IMG/VR virus record: IMGVR_UViG_3300021225_000381
Location: 1-62,213 of that record
Strand: one strand, 5' to 3'
From: a virus
Length of the DNA: 62,213 nucleotides
Shown: one piece after another, positions 42,063 through 49,173 of the stretch
Numbering within the stretch: position 1 is the first letter of the stretch
Layout of the letters: every line of letters begins with the position of its first letter
The notes under the pieces: model-generated
Seen by the model: the letters and a program-made list of their open reading frames with translations, nothing else
What the model was told of the DNA's origin: nothing
Databases searched by the model: none
Translations under genes and position numbers: made by a program

Positions 42063-42795
42063 AAAAATGTGCAAATTGGAAATGCATCCAATCCATGTTT
42101 CTTTCTCTTCCCAAAGAAACACCGCCTTCATTCTCCACTATTTTCCAGAAAGCATCATACTCTGGTCTTGCCAGAGTTGCTCTGTTTCTACCCCATTTGA
42201 GTTGGTTCCTGTCAGGATCTATATCTACTGCAATTCCCCACGAATGCATAGAATAAGAATTACCACCACGCATTTTGCGAACATTAAGACAACCGCCGAA
42301 TAAATCCAAACGCAGTTCTCGAATCTTTTCAATACCGTAATGTTCTAAAGTTTTTTTAAAAATTCTCTCTAATGAATCTTTGACTTTCTCGTGGCATGTT
42401 ATTTTTGTAACTTTAGATTTCAAATCCCATGCTAATCTCATTTCATAAGGTAATTCTAAGGTTGTTTGATTGGTCCCAACTTTACCGTAGAATTCTACCA
42501 ATTCTGAATAATTTTGTTTAGGCCAATTATTATCAGTATTCGGTTTCGCTTTTACAATATGCAAAGCATTTACAATACCGTTCCAAGTAACTGGACCGTC
42601 CACTGCATCAGGTTTTAAACGTAAAAATTTCTGAACATTTCTAATTTTTTCATTTACGCCACCTTTAACATTCGTCTTACCAGTTAGGTGAGTTTCTATC
42701 GTGCTCCATGTTTTAATACCAGCGAAACCATCAACAACCAAATTTAAGTGTTGTTGGACACTCTTAACAATATCACGCTTACCTTCGAAATTCAT
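42061..42795 (-). CDS. endolysin: peptidoglycan-binding repeats plus M15 peptidase
   Basis: 244 residues. VQQHLNLVVDGFAGIKTWSTI and VQKFLRLKPDAVDGPVTWNGI are two PG-binding-1-like repeats (1-80). The C-terminal half is a VanY/M15-type D-Ala peptidase: YSMHSWGIAVDIDP gives the first His and Asp zinc ligands and DWMHFQF the last His. It cleaves peptide cross-links at lysis. No signal peptide, so a holin is expected elsewhere. A TATAAATA box lies 2 nt before the ATG. Confidence 0.85.
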   Translation of the reverse strand: MNFEGKRDIVKSVQQHLNLVVDGFAGIKTWSTIETHLTGKTNVKGGVNEKIRNVQKFLRLKPDAVDGPVTWNGIVNALHIVKAKPNTDNNWPKQNYSELVEFYGKVGTNQTTLELPYEMRLAWDLKSKVTKITCHEKVKDSLERIFKKTLEHYGIEKIRELRLDLFGGCLNVRKMRGGNSYSMHSWGIAVDIDPDRNQLKWGRNRATLARPEYDAFWKIVENEGGVSLGRERNMDWMHFQFAHF

Positions 42796-42797
42796 AT

Positions 42798-42805
42798 TAT
42801 TTATA
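42798..42805 (-). promoter_or_regulatory. TATAAATA box upstream of the endolysin gene
   Basis: A full T4-style TATAAATA on the minus strand, 2 nt before the ATG. It overlaps the end of the DUF1353 gene; the short gap leaves its role uncertain. Confidence 0.35.
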
Positions 42806-43205
42806 CACCGTAGTTTTCGAATCTTTTTCTCCAGATTGGATATGACCCCGCGACAACTGCACTATAAATAGCCCATCTACTCGCGAAACCAACGCCAGAT
42901 TCTTTCATCAATTCTAAAAACATCCAGTTAGATTCTCTCCATGTATATTCATCATTAAATGGTGAGAAACACCAATCATGAACCAAAGCAGCGGTGAACG
43001 CTGAACCAAATGGTCCAACGATAGGCCACGCAAATTTCGGAGCGGAAACACCGTCTGTGATAAATCCTTTGGGGACTGTTATTAATTTACCTTTATAGTA
43101 ACAACGGAAATTTTTCAAAAGACGAAATTTTCTCGTTCCATTCACCATCCCTAAATCTTCCAAACGAACTTTATCAGGAAAAACTTTTTTATTTATCGCA
43201 CTCAC
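42801..43205 (-). CDS. DUF1353-family protein
   Basis: 134 residues if translation starts at the GTG at 43205, which lies exactly 5 nt after a TAAATA box as in neighbouring genes; a frame opening further upstream would include the box itself. KLITVPKGFITDGVSAPKFAWPIVGPFGSAFTAALVHDWCF is the family signature with conserved D, H and D. DUF1353 proteins are common in phages near lysis genes; the function is unknown. The C-terminus has two weakly hydrophobic helices. Confidence 0.8.
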   Translation of the reverse strand: MSAINKKVFPDKVRLEDLGMVNGTRKFRLLKNFRCYYKGKLITVPKGFITDGVSAPKFAWPIVGPFGSAFTAALVHDWCFSPFNDEYTWRESNWMFLELMKESGVGFASRWAIYSAVVAGSYPIWRKRFENYGV

Positions 43206-43210
43206 ATTAT

Positions 43211-43216
43211 TATTTA
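43211..43216 (-). promoter_or_regulatory. late-type TAAATA box for the DUF1353 gene
   Basis: GTTAAATAATAAT then GTG at 43205; exactly 5-nt gap. It decides the choice of a GTG start. Confidence 0.55.
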
Positions 43217-43228
43217 ACCAAAAACTTG

Positions 43229-43256
43229 ACAAATGAAAAAACGCTGATAAGTTGAA
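43229..43256 (+). promoter_or_regulatory. possible sigma70-like promoter of thyX
   Basis: TTGACA, 16 nt, TAAGTT, followed by GAAGGAAATTTGAAT before the ATG at 43269. Unusually for this phage an AAGGA Shine-Dalgarno-like sequence is present. Confidence 0.45.
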
Positions 43257-43268
43257 GGAAATTTGAAT

Positions 43269-43949
43269 ATGAGTAACAAAAACAAAGTAACCCTATTAGG
43301 ATATTACGGGAGCGACGAAATTATCGCTTGTAGTGCATGGACATCCACAAGTCGCGATTTAACAGAAGATAAGAAATCTCGCATTCCAAAATTGATTGAC
43401 ATGCTATGGAGTAATGGTCATGAGACACCTTTCGAAAAGGGAACAGTCCACTTCCTAGTCGATACTGAAATCGCTAGTCATATCCATGTGATCAAGCATA
43501 GAATTGCTTCTGTTAATGCTGAGTCTGCTCGATACAAGGAGTTGAAAGAAGATAAGTTTTATCTTCCTGAAGATTGGATCGGGATCAACGCTTCTCGTCC
43601 TCAATCTAATGATGTGGAAGAATTTATCGGTGGCTATGAAACATGGCGACAAATTCTTGAGGGATATACTGAATTAGGTAATAAGCTTTACCATGCTTGT
43701 CTTAAAGACCTTGAGCCTGTTCTTGGACGTAAACGTGCAAAAGAATCCGCTCGCTTCTTTAAGACTTACAATAGTCAAATTGAGGGAGATGTTATGTTCA
43801 ATATGCGATCTTTTGCAAACTTTCTCAAGCTTCGCCGCAGCGAACACGCGCAAAAAGAAATTCGTGAAATCGCTGATGAAATGCTACAGCTTGTGAGAAA
43901 TATTGATGGAAATCCTTTCGAACACACGCTAAAAGCTTGGGGTTATTAA
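43269..43949 (+). CDS. thyX: FAD-dependent thymidylate synthase
   Basis: 226 residues from the ATG at 43269; a TTG two codons upstream is less likely. VIKHRIASVNAESARYKEL is the ThyX signature (RHR-x7-S, here with K in the first position), and SFANFLKLRRSEHAQKEIREIA is the conserved C-terminal block. It makes dTMP from dUMP with FAD and methylene-tetrahydrofolate, complementing NrdA/B. It is followed 1 nt later by the kinase fusion gene. Confidence 0.92.
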   Translation: MSNKNKVTLLGYYGSDEIIACSAWTSTSRDLTEDKKSRIPKLIDMLWSNGHETPFEKGTVHFLVDTEIASHIHVIKHRIASVNAESARYKELKEDKFYLPEDWIGINASRPQSNDVEEFIGGYETWRQILEGYTELGNKLYHACLKDLEPVLGRKRAKESARFFKTYNSQIEGDVMFNMRSFANFLKLRRSEHAQKEIREIADEMLQLVRNIDGNPFEHTLKAWGY

Positions 43950-43950
43950 T

Positions 43951-45030
43951 ATGAAAAAAGTATTTGTCAGTGGTTGTTACGATATTATCCATGCTGGACA
44001 TATTAAATTTTTTCAAGATGCTAAAGCTCTTGGTGACTATTTGATCGTGTGCTTTGCATCTAGTAAGGTATTGGAGAATCATAAAGACAGAAAATCTTCT
44101 TTACCAGATGATCATAAAGAAGAAATTTTGAAAAATTTAAAATGTGTTGATGAAGTGGTTAAAGGTGAACATTATGTTTTGGGATTGGATTTCAAACAAC
44201 ACTTTTTAAGAACAAAACCAGACATTTTAGCAGTCACGGAAGATGATTTATATTCCGAATCTAAGAAAAAATTGTGTGAAGAGACAGGAGTATCTTATGT
44301 AGTATTACCAAAGACACCGCCAAAATTTGATCCTGTTTCCACCACTACAATTATTAATAGAATTAAAGCACCTTCGAAATTACCTTTAAGAGTTGATTTT
44401 GCTGGTGGATGGTTAGATGTTCCGAAAAATTCTAAAAATGATTCTTTTATCGTGAATTGCGCAATTCGCCCATTCGTCTCTTTGAGAAAATGGCGTTATC
44501 CCATACGTTCTGGTTTGGGCGGTTCCGCTGCTTGGGCAATTCTTAATGGGGAAGATAGCTTCGAAAAAGAGTTAAAAATGGGTGCAGGATGGCAAGATCC
44601 TGCTATTATAAAAGAAACTGGTGTTTGCGTTTGGAATTCTGGTGACACACCAAGATTAGAAATCAAAAAATCTGGAGATTTCTTAAATGGGAAAATGGGT
44701 TTATATTGGACTGGTAAATATCACGATACTAAAAATTTAGTAGATATACAAAGAAATTACGATAAGATAGCACAAGCCAGTGTGATTGCCAAAGAAGCTG
44801 TATATTCCAGTGATATTTCTTTATTAGCGAAAGCTATCAATTTAACATACGAAACACAATTAGAGGAAGGTATGGATGAATTACCAAACATACCAAACGC
44901 CATAGCTAAAAAATATTGCGGTAGTGGACATGGTGGATATGCTCTCTATCTTTTTAAAAATATTTTTGATAGAAATAATGTTTTTGATTTTGAATTGGAA
45001 TATATCGAACCTTATTATAATTTACATTAA
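43951..45030 (+). CDS. nucleotidyltransferase - GHMP sugar kinase fusion
   Basis: 359 residues. Residues 1-135 are a TagD/RfaE-C type nucleotidyltransferase: GCYDIIHAGHIKFFQDAKALGD with the HxGH motif and STTTIINRI at the ISSTxIR position. Residues 140-359 are a GHMP kinase: LRVDFAGGWLDVP, RSGLGGSAAWAIL (ATP loop) and CGSGHGGYALYL (motif 3). In HldE the kinase is PfkB-type and first; here it is GHMP-type and second, closer in logic to FKP or HddA. It would salvage a sugar to its NDP form for the glycosyltransferase island. Substrate unknown. Confidence 0.75.
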   Translation: MKKVFVSGCYDIIHAGHIKFFQDAKALGDYLIVCFASSKVLENHKDRKSSLPDDHKEEILKNLKCVDEVVKGEHYVLGLDFKQHFLRTKPDILAVTEDDLYSESKKKLCEETGVSYVVLPKTPPKFDPVSTTTIINRIKAPSKLPLRVDFAGGWLDVPKNSKNDSFIVNCAIRPFVSLRKWRYPIRSGLGGSAAWAILNGEDSFEKELKMGAGWQDPAIIKETGVCVWNSGDTPRLEIKKSGDFLNGKMGLYWTGKYHDTKNLVDIQRNYDKIAQASVIAKEAVYSSDISLLAKAINLTYETQLEEGMDELPNIPNAIAKKYCGSGHGGYALYLFKNIFDRNNVFDFELEYIEPYYNLH

Positions 45031-45033
45031 AAT

Positions 45034-45417
45034 ATGAAAACCATAATAGCGGGAAGCCGTAATAATATCGAATATCAAGATGTTCTTACAGCAATACGAG
45101 AGTGTCCGTGGTCTTCTGAAATCACAGAAGTCGTTGCAGGTAAAGCTCGTGGTGTTGATACACTTGGAGAACAATGGGCAATCGAAAATAATATTTCAAT
45201 CAAAGAATTTCCCGCCGATTGGAAAAAATTTGGTAAATCTGCTGGTCATCGTAGAAATGAGCAGATGGGTGATTATGCCGATGCTTTAATTGCTGTGTGG
45301 GATGGTGAATCGAAAGGCACTAAGCATATGATCGATTATTCTAAAAATAAAAGATTGAGAGTTTTTATTTATAATTTGAAAGAGAAAAAATCATTGCTTT
45401 CTCAGATCTTCAGTTAA
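45034..45417 (+). CDS. DUF2493/SLOG-family protein (YspA-like)
   Basis: 127 residues. TIIAGSRNNIEYQDVL, VVAGKARGVDTLGEQWA, AGHRRNEQM and VWDGESKGTKHMID are the ordered motifs of the SLOG nucleotide-binding fold (DUF2493). SLOG proteins bind or cleave nucleotide-derived ligands and some act in defence or phage counter-defence. It is 3 nt after the kinase fusion gene. Confidence 0.8.
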   Translation: MKTIIAGSRNNIEYQDVLTAIRECPWSSEITEVVAGKARGVDTLGEQWAIENNISIKEFPADWKKFGKSAGHRRNEQMGDYADALIAVWDGESKGTKHMIDYSKNKRLRVFIYNLKEKKSLLSQIFS

Positions 45418-45420
45418 ATA
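45415..45420 (+). promoter_or_regulatory. TAAATA box
   Basis: GTTAAATAATTTAGT before the ATG at 45428; 7-nt gap. It overlaps the stop of the SLOG gene. Confidence 0.45.
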
Positions 45421-45427
45421 ATTTAGT

Positions 45428-45625
45428 ATGATTAAAGTATTATCAAACAATAGCGTTAAATTATGTTGTAAAGGTCGCGGATGCCCTGTAGTTAAAGAAC
45501 TTGCAGATGGTATGGTGGAAATTACAGATGACGATGGTAATAAGATCGTTGTTAAAAAAGAAGAAGCTCTTCTAATTTCCGATGGTGTGAAAACTATTGA
45601 TAATCAGAAGCTTATTCTTGGATGA
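45428..45625 (+). CDS. small protein of unknown function
   Basis: 65 residues; a KLCCKGRGCPVV segment with three cysteines, then alternating beta sequence (GMVEITDDDGNKIVVKKEEA). No family recognised. Coupled by ATGA to the following membrane protein. Confidence 0.6.
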   Translation: MIKVLSNNSVKLCCKGRGCPVVKELADGMVEITDDDGNKIVVKKEEALLISDGVKTIDNQKLILG

Positions 45626-45921
45626 GTCTTTGGTTCCAATCTTTTGTATTAATCGGTGCGTGTTTGATCCTGAAATACGGATCAATCTTGAATCCTATTC
45701 GAGATCGTTTGACTAAAATGAAATTATTTGAAAAATTATTTAAATGTTGTATGTGTCTTGGATTTTGGGTCGGATGTTTCTTCGGAATGTTCTGGTCAGG
45801 CACACCATTCTTAATCCCTCTTTGGGGGTTCTATTCTTCATCCATTTGTTGGTTTGCTGATTACTTGACCATGGTGATTGACAAATATTTGAATAATGGT
45901 AATATTGACCCATGGAAATAA
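45622..45921 (+). CDS. small membrane protein with CxxC.GFW motif
   Basis: 99 residues with about three hydrophobic segments (5-18, 45-60, 66-85). FKCCMCLGFWVGCFFG resembles the cysteine-containing motif of phage membrane proteins of the DUF1360 type. The function is unknown. It overlaps the MazG-like gene by 10 nt. Confidence 0.6.
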   Translation: MSLWFQSFVLIGACLILKYGSILNPIRDRLTKMKLFEKLFKCCMCLGFWVGCFFGMFWSGTPFLIPLWGFYSSSICWFADYLTMVIDKYLNNGNIDPWK

Positions 45922-46238
45922 ACGAATACCAAGAAGAAGCAATCAAAACTGCGGTCTACGGTGAAGGACAGAAAATCATCTATCCAACTCTAGGACTAAC
46001 TGGAGAGGCTGGAGAGGTCGCTGAAAAAGTTAAGAAAGTTCTGCGTGATAATGCAGGTGTGTTTACTGATGAACAAAAATTAGAAATCGCGAAAGAGATT
46101 TCTGATGTTCTTTGGTATTGTGCTACATTGGCGAGAGATATTGGATATACCTTAGAACAAATCGCTGAAATTAATTTACAAAAATTAAGATCAAGGCAAG
46201 AGCGTGGTGTTATTTCTGGTTCAGGTGATAATCGATAA
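45912..46238 (+). CDS. mazG: MazG-like nucleotide pyrophosphohydrolase
   Basis: 108 residues, a single MazG domain. GLTGEAGEVAEKVKKVLRD supplies the ExxE pair and EISDVLWYCATLARDIG the ExxD pair that bind magnesium. Phage MazG proteins are thought to hydrolyse (d)NTPs or modulate (p)ppGpp. It sits close to the dNTP genes, which fits pool control. Confidence 0.8.
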   Translation: MEINEYQEEAIKTAVYGEGQKIIYPTLGLTGEAGEVAEKVKKVLRDNAGVFTDEQKLEIAKEISDVLWYCATLARDIGYTLEQIAEINLQKLRSRQERGVISGSGDNR

Positions 46239-46248
46239 TGTAGAAAAT

Positions 46249-46494
46249 ATGAAAGATTATAATTTACCTGAATTATCAAAAGATTGGTTGGAAGCATTAG
46301 AGAGAGCTAAATTTCAAGAACGATGTCGTAGGAACATTTATGAGAGACATTATTCGAGTAAAATGTCGTATAAACGTTTTATTTATATTGGACTATTGGA
46401 ACAAGAAGTAATACATCATCGTATAGATGCTGAATATGCTAGAGAATTGTTGAAAAAATTCGATATCGATCATCCTAATGATAAATATTGTTAA
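46249..46494 (+). CDS. small protein of unknown function
   Basis: 81 residues from the ATG at 46249; a longer frame opens inside mazG. Its C-terminus (HHRIDAEYARELLKKFDIDHP) resembles a relic reading HRIDAEEWINKYDENHP at 48273-48347, so a paralogue or fragment exists 2 kb away. Rich in R, K, E and Y; no family recognised. Confidence 0.6.
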   Translation: MKDYNLPELSKDWLEALERAKFQERCRRNIYERHYSSKMSYKRFIYIGLLEQEVIHHRIDAEYARELLKKFDIDHPNDKYC

Positions 46495-46497
46495 ATA
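46492..46497 (+). promoter_or_regulatory. late-type TAAATA box
   Basis: TAAATA, ATATA (5 nt), ATG at 46503; overlaps the previous stop codon. Confidence 0.5.
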
Positions 46498-46502
46498 ATA
46501 TA

Positions 46503-47093
46503 ATGAAAACATTTTATCAATTCTTTTGGGAAGCATTTTCGGATATTGGAAAAATATCCCCTGAAATACTGAAAAAGGGTTACAAATTGAACTCTGATGA
46601 CTCTGAAAAATTCAAACCTGTTGATTGGAGAAATTTTTACAAAATTATCAATGGTTATATGAGATCAGATGATAGTAACTCTGCTCCAAAAGGTATTAGA
46701 GATAACATCACTCTTTATAAACCAGAGGAATATGCTAAAATGAAATGTTTCATTGGTCCAAACAACACCAGTGGATATTGTATCAAAGATGGTGACGAAT
46801 TGGTTTCTGTTTTTTCTTATATGAAATCATCAGGCGATGCCATCGTCCAAAGTGCTATCAAGAACGGTGTTAGACGTTTAGACTGTTTTGCAAAACAAGA
46901 TGGTGAAGGTGGTATTAAAAATGTTGGATTATTTAAACTTTATAGTAGAAATGGTTTTGTTATTGACACTGATAAAAATGATGATACAATGCCTTATCCA
47001 GTGTTTAACGGTATTTCTTATTATGTTGATGAAAATGGTAATATTGACAGGAATGCCGAGACAGTGGTTGTTTACATGAAATTGGCAAGATGA
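46503..47093 (+). CDS. unknown phage protein, possibly GNAT-like
   Basis: 196 residues from the ATG at 46503, exactly 5 nt after a TAAATA box; an upstream TTG is inside the box. GYCIKDGDELVSVFSYMKSSGDAIVQSAIKNGVRRLDCFAKQ followed by FKLYSRNGFV resembles acetyltransferase-like phage and polymorphic-toxin proteins in which G..I..A...GV..LDCF and Y...GF mark the fold. The identification is weak. ATGA overlap with the next gene. Confidence 0.5.
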   Translation: MKTFYQFFWEAFSDIGKISPEILKKGYKLNSDDSEKFKPVDWRNFYKIINGYMRSDDSNSAPKGIRDNITLYKPEEYAKMKCFIGPNNTSGYCIKDGDELVSVFSYMKSSGDAIVQSAIKNGVRRLDCFAKQDGEGGIKNVGLFKLYSRNGFVIDTDKNDDTMPYPVFNGISYYVDENGNIDRNAETVVVYMKLAR

Positions 47094-47380
47094 TAGTAAT
47101 TTATCCAAAAAAATATGAAAAAAATTGCCCATCAAAGCTTGATGGTGTGGAGTTTGTAAAAACAGATGATAAATTTGATGTGGCACCTTCTGGTATGTTT
47201 GAAACATTTATATTGATGGTTGAACATATGGAAGGCGTTTCTAAATTTAATTATTCGTTATGCTTTGATGCTGATAAAAATCAGCATGTCGCGATTACAA
47301 AAATCGATTGTAATTTCCATTCTAGAAACCTAGAAATGTTGATAAATAATTTGAAAAAAATGGAGGAAAATTGGCAATGA
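47090..47380 (+). CDS. small protein of unknown function
   Basis: 96 residues, mixed alpha/beta (MIVIYPKKYEKNCPSKLDG, NYSLCFDADKNQHVAITK). No family recognised. It overlaps both neighbours by 4 nt and is clearly co-translated with them. Confidence 0.55.
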   Translation: MIVIYPKKYEKNCPSKLDGVEFVKTDDKFDVAPSGMFETFILMVEHMEGVSKFNYSLCFDADKNQHVAITKIDCNFHSRNLEMLINNLKKMEENWQ

Positions 47381-48051
47381 AAAGTACAGATATAAATCAG
47401 ATCGGGGAAATTTATTCAGATTTATTGAATGAAAGTAGTCTGAGTAGGGTTTTGAATAAAATAAAAAATCACTCAGGTGGTATTATCACGGCTTTTAGAG
47501 GTGATATCCCTTACAAACAAAATCTATTGAATAATAAGAAAATACTTGCATATCTACAATCAAAAGGTTATTCGATAACTTCCGTGTTGGGAACATTTAT
47601 TGAAAATTTTGAAGATGATGATAAAAAAGAAGAAATTTTAGCTAGAAGAGCTGGCGGTGAATATTATAATAAAACCCCGAAAGACGTTAATGAACGTTCT
47701 TTCTTCGTTGTTAATGATAAAATTGTGGGTGATGATGGTGGTCAATTAGCTAAAGATTTATATAAATTGGGTAAAGCGTTTAATCAAGACTCAGTGTTAA
47801 TCATACCAGCAGGTGGAGAAGGTGCTTATTTATGGGGTACTTCAGGTAGCGAAGGTGCTTACCCTGGTTTAGGTGTCAAACAAGTAGTTGGTAAAGGTAT
47901 ATTCGGACAACATTCTGGACCATTCTTAACAAAAGTTAAAGGGCGTGAATTCGCCTTCGAAGAAGTCGAAGAACCCAAAACCATAAATGGTAAGAGAAGT
48001 CAACATATCTTATTGAAAGAAATTCAAAAAATCGTCGATAATTTAAAATGA
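47377..48051 (+). CDS. unknown phage protein with DUF3293-like layout
   Basis: 224 residues from the ATG at 47377. IITAFRGDIPYKQNLLNNKKILAYLQSKGYSITSVLGTFIEN, then SFFVVND and KLGKAFNQDSVLIIPAGGEGAYLW, gives a beta-alpha order like DUF3293 or similar phage proteins, ending KRSQHILLKEIQKIV. I cannot assign a function. It overlaps the next gene by 4 nt. Confidence 0.55.
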   Translation: MKSTDINQIGEIYSDLLNESSLSRVLNKIKNHSGGIITAFRGDIPYKQNLLNNKKILAYLQSKGYSITSVLGTFIENFEDDDKKEEILARRAGGEYYNKTPKDVNERSFFVVNDKIVGDDGGQLAKDLYKLGKAFNQDSVLIIPAGGEGAYLWGTSGSEGAYPGLGVKQVVGKGIFGQHSGPFLTKVKGREFAFEEVEEPKTINGKRSQHILLKEIQKIVDNLK

Positions 48052-48272
48052 AAAAGTTCCAAGATTTCTTTGATGAATACTTCAAGAAAGTTAAGAAGAA
48101 AAATCTTCCAAAAACAGAAGTTTCCAAAGGTGAGAAAGTAGAACAAGAACATGTCAATCCTTCTAAAAGAAGGACTACTTTAGGTAAGAAATTATCGAAA
48201 ACGATTGCTAAACAACATGTTGAAGAAGATCCACAATATTATTCCAAAATGGAAAAGTGGCATAAAGATTAA
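48048..48272 (+). CDS. DUF5661-like small protein, possibly truncated
   Basis: 74 residues. KVEQEHVNPSKRRTTLGKKL and IAKQHVEEDPQYYSKMEKW follow the E.EHG...KIA..HL.E.P.YY pattern of DUF5661. Its last 12 codons lie in a 38-bp repeat also found at 49136. Directly after the TAA, in the same frame, an open stretch reads HRIDAEEWINKYDENHP up to 48347, so either this gene was once longer or a relic is abutted to it. Confidence 0.6.
   Translation: MKKFQDFFDEYFKKVKKKNLPKTEVSKGEKVEQEHVNPSKRRTTLGKKLSKTIAKQHVEEDPQYYSKMEKWHKD
48235..48272 (+). repeat. 38-bp direct repeat, left copy
   Basis: Runs from AATATTATTCC to CATAAAGATTAA and encodes the C-terminus of the DUF5661-like protein. It is identical to 49136-49173. 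The two copies bracket the kinase-fold gene. Confidence 0.9.
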
Positions 48273-48347
48273 CATCGTATAGATGCGGAAGAATGGATAA
48301 ATAAATATGATGAGAACCATCCCACAGAAAAATTTAATCAATTTTGA
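48273..48347 (+). pseudogene. gene relic (C-terminus similar to the gene at 46249)
   Basis: An open frame continuing from the DUF5661-like gene after its stop, reading HRIDAEEWINKYDENHP then TEKFNQF and a stop at 48345-48347. It resembles HRIDAEYARELLKKFDIDHP of the gene at 46249, and the DNA shares CATCGTATAGATGC. No start codon of its own. It overlaps the start of the next gene in another frame. Confidence 0.5.
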
Positions 48348-49137
48348 AAATTTTATCAAAATAATTTATGAAAAACAAACACGATACACTCCTGACAGAA
48401 TCCCATCTGGAGCGGAACAAGGCTATACTGGAAGAGGTGGAAAAAAACTCAAAGCTGCCACCACTGTCGCTTACAGAAGCCATGAATCAATACGAGATGA
48501 TTCGATCCCAGAGTTCACAACGGAAAAAGAATACAAGAAAAAAGTCATTGGTAGGAATCTAATGGCAAAGCGGGTTAAACCAGTAGAAGAGAAATGGTTG
48601 ACCCGTTGGGCTGAACAAGTTGGTCTGATTATGGACAATGACGAATTCGACCGTAAATGGTATGAACAAGGTAAAAAGGGAGAAGCGGAAAACAACGTTT
48701 ATTTCGATGAGGAGTCCCAAAGATGGTTTAAGAGGAACAATTTGTCATATCACACCACATATTTAGAATTCTTCTATAGACTTGCGCTACACAACGCATC
48801 TTTTCCTGAAGCTCCATATGCTTTAGAGGGGTTTGTAATCAATGACGGGGAATTACAACCAGTTATTTCACAACCTCATGTTAGAGCCACCAAAGGAGCA
48901 TCTCCCGTAGATGTTGAGCGACTGATGAATAAATTAGGTTATTCGAAAATTCAAGGAACAGATCACGATTACATCAATCGAGAAAAAGGAATTCGTGTAG
49001 AAGATATGCACGATGAAAATGTCTTAATGGATGAGAATGGGAATATCTTTGTGGTAGATCCTGTAATTTATTTGGACGATGAAGGGAAAAAACATCGCAT
49101 CACATCTAAAGATCCATTGTTACACGAACTTAAATAA
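48307..49137 (+). CDS. polyvalent-protein-type kinase-fold protein in a repeat-flanked cassette
   Basis: 276 residues. GEAENNVYFDEESQRWFKRNNLSYHTTYLEFFYRLALHN resembles the N-lobe of the kinase-like domain found in phage polyvalent proteins. YALEGFVINDGELQPVISQPHV is its hinge, and VEDMHDENVLMDENGNIFVVDPVI is the catalytic-loop/DFG-like region (D..xxN...VDP). The N-terminal 60 residues are basic, including the YTGRGG and AYRSHESIRDDSIPEF stretches. It is preceded by ATAAATAAAT and flanked by 38-bp direct repeats, so it looks like an inserted cassette. Kinase activity is not shown. Confidence 0.65.
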   Translation: MMRTIPQKNLINFENFIKIIYEKQTRYTPDRIPSGAEQGYTGRGGKKLKAATTVAYRSHESIRDDSIPEFTTEKEYKKKVIGRNLMAKRVKPVEEKWLTRWAEQVGLIMDNDEFDRKWYEQGKKGEAENNVYFDEESQRWFKRNNLSYHTTYLEFFYRLALHNASFPEAPYALEGFVINDGELQPVISQPHVRATKGASPVDVERLMNKLGYSKIQGTDHDYINREKGIRVEDMHDENVLMDENGNIFVVDPVIYLDDEGKKHRITSKDPLLHELK

Positions 49138-49173
49138 TATTATTCCAAAATGGAAAAGTGGCATAAAGATTAA
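49136..49173 (+). repeat. 38-bp direct repeat, right copy
   Basis: Identical to 48235-48272. It begins in the stop region of the kinase-fold gene and ends across the stop codon of the convergent cca gene. Confidence 0.9.
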
